Shown here: piece after piece, positions 59,527 through 64,000 of the stretch
Layout: each line of letters begins with the position of its first letter
Position numbering within the stretch: position 1 is the stretch's first letter
Origin: Thamnaconus septentrionalis
Taxonomy: Eukaryota; Chordata; Actinopteri; Tetraodontiformes; Monacanthidae
Direction of reading: 5' to 3'
NCBI GenBank assembly: GCA_009823395.1
Contig: CM020509.1
Coordinates: 11,397,001-11,461,000, forward strand
Length of the DNA stretch: 64,000 nucleotides
Position numbers and translations under genes: made by a program
Notes under the pieces: generated by a model
What the model was told of the DNA's origin: nothing
What the model saw: the letters and a program-made list of their open reading frames with translations, nothing else
The model's database searches: none

Positions 59527-60860
59527 GTGGTCTCCAGATGGACGGAAGACACTTGACTCGACCAGACTACTTTTTTTTTTTTTTTTTCTCTCTCATATTA
59601 TTGGCTTTTTCTTTCCATTTAGTCCTATTAGATAAACGTTTATTGATCCAACTGAGGATAAAAAAGTTTTGCAAAATTTGTTTTATTTGCTCCGAAACAT
59701 CATTGAACCGCCTTTATTGCTGCCCTTTGTCAGCTCCTGTTGTGTGGAAACCAGAGGTGTACGACAAGGTTGAGTGAGACATCAATCATACTGTAAATAA
59801 AGTGGAGATACATGAAGGCAGTGACCAGCTGTTTGCTGCCGTCAGACACAATTTGAATGTCTGCTCTCCAGGAGGAACTGAAAAATAAAAATCCATTTCC
59901 TTGACTTTACCCATTAAAGTTTAAATATTTCCTAAAACGTTCTTATTAAAATTCAATACGCCGTATACAAATTTTATCAATCTCCTCATTTCACACAGAG
60001 CACACAGTGAAATATTTAGCAGTGAAATATACACTTAAAGTCCCGGTCAAACGTCTTCCCATAAATAACTGTTGTTTGAAGTGAGGACATTGTTTTAAAT
60101 ATTTATTTGGCTCTGACGTTTTGAGATCATTTATTTAAATTGCTGAAAAATACCAACAGCCGGGGATCTCTTGGAAATCAGACGCGTCGCCCATGACTGG
60201 TTTAAGTAACAGCAATTAAAGCAGCTGTATGGTTTGTGTTAAGATAAGAATTGCCACACTGTCTTATATCTGCATTTATTTTTTTAATCTTGTGGCCACC
60301 GTTGATAGTTCAATGTCAAACTTGGCTTGTGGGAGCATTGGCTGACGCTTAAGCAATTTGCAGATGACATTAGCTGATGGAATTTTTGAAATTGTGTTTG
60401 GTTGGTTTCAATTGATACTAACACTGAGCTCTGCCTTGAAAATATATGGCAGCTAGACCTGTTATGTTTTGAAAAACAGGTGGCTGAATGGCAAGATAAT
60501 CCTTTATCCCAATATCCTGATACATTAATGTTGATGCAGCTGGACAAACATAGCAGTCAACCAGAGTGCACAACAGCTGAAAGACAAGAAAACAATGGAC
60601 GACGTAAAATTAGCGTTAGCAAATAACTGCTAACTTGACTTTGACGACCAGCAGCTTTAGCGAGACCCTAATTAGACTCACACAGACGACCACAGCTATT
60701 CATGATGACTGACTGCTGGCTGATCTGAAAACGCACTGATTAACGCAACCAAACCGAGCTACTGACTGCTGGAACATTTTAACAAAACAATTTCACAATT
60801 AAACAAGCAACCTAGAAAAACCAGCAAAAGTGCACGACCACATCCAAAGACTGATTGCAA
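59526..60860. other. Noncoding, no gene seen
   Basis: AT-rich. A string TTAAAGTCCCGG near 60037 resembles a TTAA-element end but has no partner. GTTAGCA/TGCTAAC inverted repeat near 60615-60634. No coding frame is supported. Confidence 0.45.
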
Positions 60861-62680
60861 ATTTAAAAAATGGAAAAAAAAAAATGCCTCACAAAAAAGA
60901 TTTTTTCCCCCTCTGCATTTTATTCACTTGCAGTATTTGAAAACAGCCAATCAAGCTTTGACCTTTTCAAACCGTCAACTGGGCAAGGTACAAATCTCTC
61001 AACAGCCGCCGCTTGCCTTCTAAAACAAGAGCTCCCTTCCCTTCGCTCAGCACAGCAGCGTGTGAGAAAACTAACTATAACACAGGCGCGCCGCTCGGAG
61101 GGAAACACGATCCAACTGTCAGATGCCAAAATGCCAAAGGCTTGATTGACAGCCCCGCGTTAAACTGTGTGTTTGAACTTATTAGCTCTCGCTACAAGGG
61201 GGGGCCCTGCAGTCATTGTTTATCAGCGTTGTCCTCTTGATTCTCTCAACTCGTCATTCAGCGCGGCAGCCTTGTGGGAACGTGAGCCCGCGACGGTAAT
61301 GCATTTTCAAGAGGCCTTCGAAAATCATTATCCAATTGCCGATAGAGCCGATCCAATGCCCCTTATCTTCCCAATAGCTCCGGCACACACGGCCCATTTT
61401 GATTACTGGGACAAACACATATTTACATTTTGTACGTGCACACCCTTCGCCCCCCGCCCGTCTGGCTTGGTTGAAGTGCACTCAAAGCGTTTCAGTCCAA
61501 AGTCAGCATGGGGTGCTCACCGCTGAGAAAACCAGAATTGCAGTTTCAGTCACAACACGGCTCAGAGCAGAACATCTGTCAAGTCCACCCGCTCCTGCTC
61601 TTACATCTGTCACATCAAACAATCGCTCGGCACTAATTACTGAATCACTCAGGCTGACTTAAATAAACATAAGCTATATGAGACTGAAGACCGAAGTGTT
61701 CATATGGCTCTCACGTCCACGGCAAGTTATGCTAGCATGTCAGTGGCGCAAACTCCTAGCTAGCGGGAGGCTAAACTAGATCGTTTGGCTGAAAACAGGG
61801 CAATGACGTCGTCGTTTCGGGCCAGATTACTCTTTTGAATGCTGCATGGAGATGTGTTGTTCATTGTCAGACAGGTTTGTTGTGTTTCGTGTGAATTAGC
61901 CACCATACAAGAACAAGCAATTTTGCTCAACAACTGAGAATGTGGAGAGCACATACAGTCAACGTTTTTCAGACAGTCAATGTTTTTCAAGTTAGGATAG
62001 TCTCTCGTTGGACGACTTATTTAAACGCTTGATTTCAGTTTATTTTACATTGTTTTAAATTTCATTTTATTTATGTATTTCATATGTATTTTTTTTGTTG
62101 TGCAATGACTACTGAGCAGTGGGTACATCTATCTAAGATTAAATTTGTTTTTTTTTCTCTTCACAAAACTCATCAATGTGGACTGGATATTTAGTGCATT
62201 TCCATATAAGATTTGAATATGTATTACAGAGCCTTATTGATTTGCATAAAATCACTGGTTGGAAACTCTGCACCAAGTCTTTTTTGTTTTTTTGTTTTTT
62301 TTTATGGCGCATTTTCAAGTTTACTTAGAGTCCGCTTGACATTTTATGGAAACTGACTCTATGTCAGCAGAGCCTCCGCTGACACTTGGCGGATGGGCAG
62401 AAGTTTCAGTTTTCGTCTGAACTCCCCCTTTAACTTTCACCATCAGCTTAATGCATCTCTCATGGAGGTGATTGACAGGCGTCACCGCGGCACGGAGAGC
62501 CAGTGGCAGCCTCAATCTATTCTTCACTCTTAACCGGAGAGGACAGTGAGCGGCTCGTCGATGTCGCCACGCCGGACCCCGTTTGACAATGACGCATCTC
62601 TGGCAGGACGGGGACAACTTGATCGATATCCCGCCTCTCACAGCGCACCATAAATTTACTGTGCACAAGCAGGCATCATG
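60861..62680. promoter_or_regulatory. Candidate developmental enhancer region with two PBX-MEIS sites
   Basis: TGATTGACAG, the composite PBX-MEIS/PREP decamer, occurs exactly at 61143-61152 and again at 62469-62478, both on the plus strand. Between them are balanced repeat-free stretches, especially 61080-61480 and 62330-62660, with CpGs and homeodomain cores. Frames such as 61167-61526 are open but show no domain. Activity and conservation are inference. Confidence 0.33.
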
Positions 62681-62827
62681 AATTAGGTTTTTGTGTCGGT
62701 TATGCACTATGTTTGTCTCTTTTATATGCACTTGCATATACTATGTGTATTGAGGTTCCCTGCACTTGGGTTTGAATTGGATAGAAACATGAAGGACATT
62801 ATCTTTATTTTTAGTATTATGATTGGA

Positions 62828-62870
62828 TTTTTCTTTTTCTTTTTCTTTTTCTTTTTTTTTATTTTTTGCA
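62828..62870. repeat. (TTTTTC)n pyrimidine tract
   Basis: Four to five TTTTTC units followed by a T run. Confidence 0.9.
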
Positions 62871-64000
62871 AATCAGGGTATTCCAATGTCACCTTTCATC
62901 CTGAGGAGGCCTCTTTAACATTTTGGTCCACTGAGCGACTGGAGGATGCCCCCTTAGCATCCTGAACCAATTAAATTTCCCTCTGACACACTTTTATGGC
63001 TGCGCTATAAATAATTAATCTGAAGAAGTAAGCAGTCAAGATAATGTCACGTCTCATTTTGTTGCGGTGAGCGACAGTGATGAGCCGCCAGCGCGGTTAA
63101 CAGGGGTTGCTTTACACGTCTGGCAGCAACACGGCCGGCAACATGGTGGATCGCAGTCGTGGAAAATTTGCCATGGACAATTTTGTTTTGTTTACCAGCA
63201 GTTGCATTATCTTAGCTTTGTTTAAAGCCCCATCGGCGCGACATGTATGCAGAGACTTGGAAAATAAAGCATTCTTGAATCATCAGACGAGTGCTTTGGT
63301 TTAGTCGTGTGTGTTTTAGAAAGAAAAAAAAATGCTTTTTTCATCATCCTCTGTGATGACTCCCATCGCTGCTCATCCTTTGTTCCCCAAATCAACACCA
63401 ACTTAATTAAAGCAGAGGGAGAAATAATCAACAGAAACTGCAACCATAGATAAAGAAGAAGAAAAAAATAATCCCTCTCGTCTCGCGAGCGCCGGCTCGT
63501 CGTGCCGCTGTCATGCAATCAAAAGCACCATCGCACGCACGCACGCACGCACACCGCCGCCTGTTCACAGGGAATTTTCTGAAAGCCATTCTAACATTTG
63601 TCTTTGAAACAACTTGTATTTCTTTTTTTTATTATTTTCCAAAAAGATTTGGAAAGATGGCTGAATGTACCAAGCCTTCAAGTCGAGATGAACATCCGTC
63701 TAACCCTCCGTCCTAAACTGGCTGCATGATGCAAGTCAATGCAAGTCAATATTCTACTGGATTTCACTGAAATTACCATGCACGTCTTACAGGGTCAAGT
63801 TGCTTCCCGAAAAAAAAAAAAAAAAAAGAGAGGAGGTGAAAAAAAATCCCTCTCCTTTTTCCTACTGGTGCGAACGACAGCTTCTTCTTCCACTCCCTGC
63901 GATTTGGTGATGGAAATGTATTCCTCTTTTCAGGCTGACATGCAGTATCGCGCAGGTCATATCAGTCTTTTGATCCGGCAGCAGCCATTAATAATCATGG
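62871..64000. other. Noncoding, no gene seen
   Basis: Short tandem duplication of GCAAGTCAAT at 63731-63750; A run at about 63810-63827; CpG patch at about 63480-63510. No ORF, RNA gene or transposon end. Confidence 0.5.
63533..63553. repeat. (GCAC)n microsatellite
   Basis: Five GCAC units next to a CpG-bearing patch. Confidence 0.9.

Overview
This window looks like nuclear DNA from a ray-finned fish, most likely a percomorph teleost. I infer this from the repeats: fish-type LINE 3' ends with GAAT tails, short DNA transposons inserted at TTAA with fish-type ends, a PIF/Harbinger-like element, dense dinucleotide and tetranucleotide microsatellites, and CpG-rich islands in an AT-leaning background. 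There is no prokaryotic or viral gene organisation.

I find no protein-coding gene that I can support. Open frames on both strands are short, or are inflated by microsatellites (TH, SIYL and poly-F runs) or by GC-rich composition. None shows a recognisable domain, and none joins others through paired splice sites. I see no tRNA, rRNA, known miRNA or CRISPR array. The window is best read as gene-free intergenic or long-intron DNA, possibly a regulatory gene desert. I could not name the locus.

Layout. 0-8 kb: single-copy noncoding DNA with a perfect DR3 and a dense nuclear-receptor half-site cluster, one fresh and one decayed LINE fragment, a CCAAT/TATA block, and two CpG-rich blocks (about 6.0-6.4 and 7.15 kb). 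8-19.5 kb: almost repeat-free mixed-complexity sequence rich in homeodomain cores, which I read as candidate conserved noncoding elements, broken by a G-quadruplex cluster at 16 kb. 19.8-22.7 kb: a transposon cluster (one hAT-like, three TTAA-flanked). 24.8-33 kb: a stretch bounded by two convergent CTCF-like motifs and containing the largest CpG-rich block. 33-46 kb: CpG-rich blocks, many microsatellites and two LINE copies, one with perfect target-site duplications. 46-51.9 kb: mostly unique sequence. 51.9-53.2 kb: a complete Harbinger-like element and, beyond it, a 13-bp perfect hairpin. 55-59.5 kb: a transposon-end fragment, a degenerate telomere-like tract and a probable solo LTR. 60.9-62.7 kb: two perfect PBX-MEIS decamers. 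The end of the window is plain noncoding sequence.

Directly visible and firm: the microsatellites, the target-site duplications and terminal inverted repeats, the palindromes and the motif strings. Family names come from memory of fish repeats, without a search. Regulatory and conservation statements are inference.
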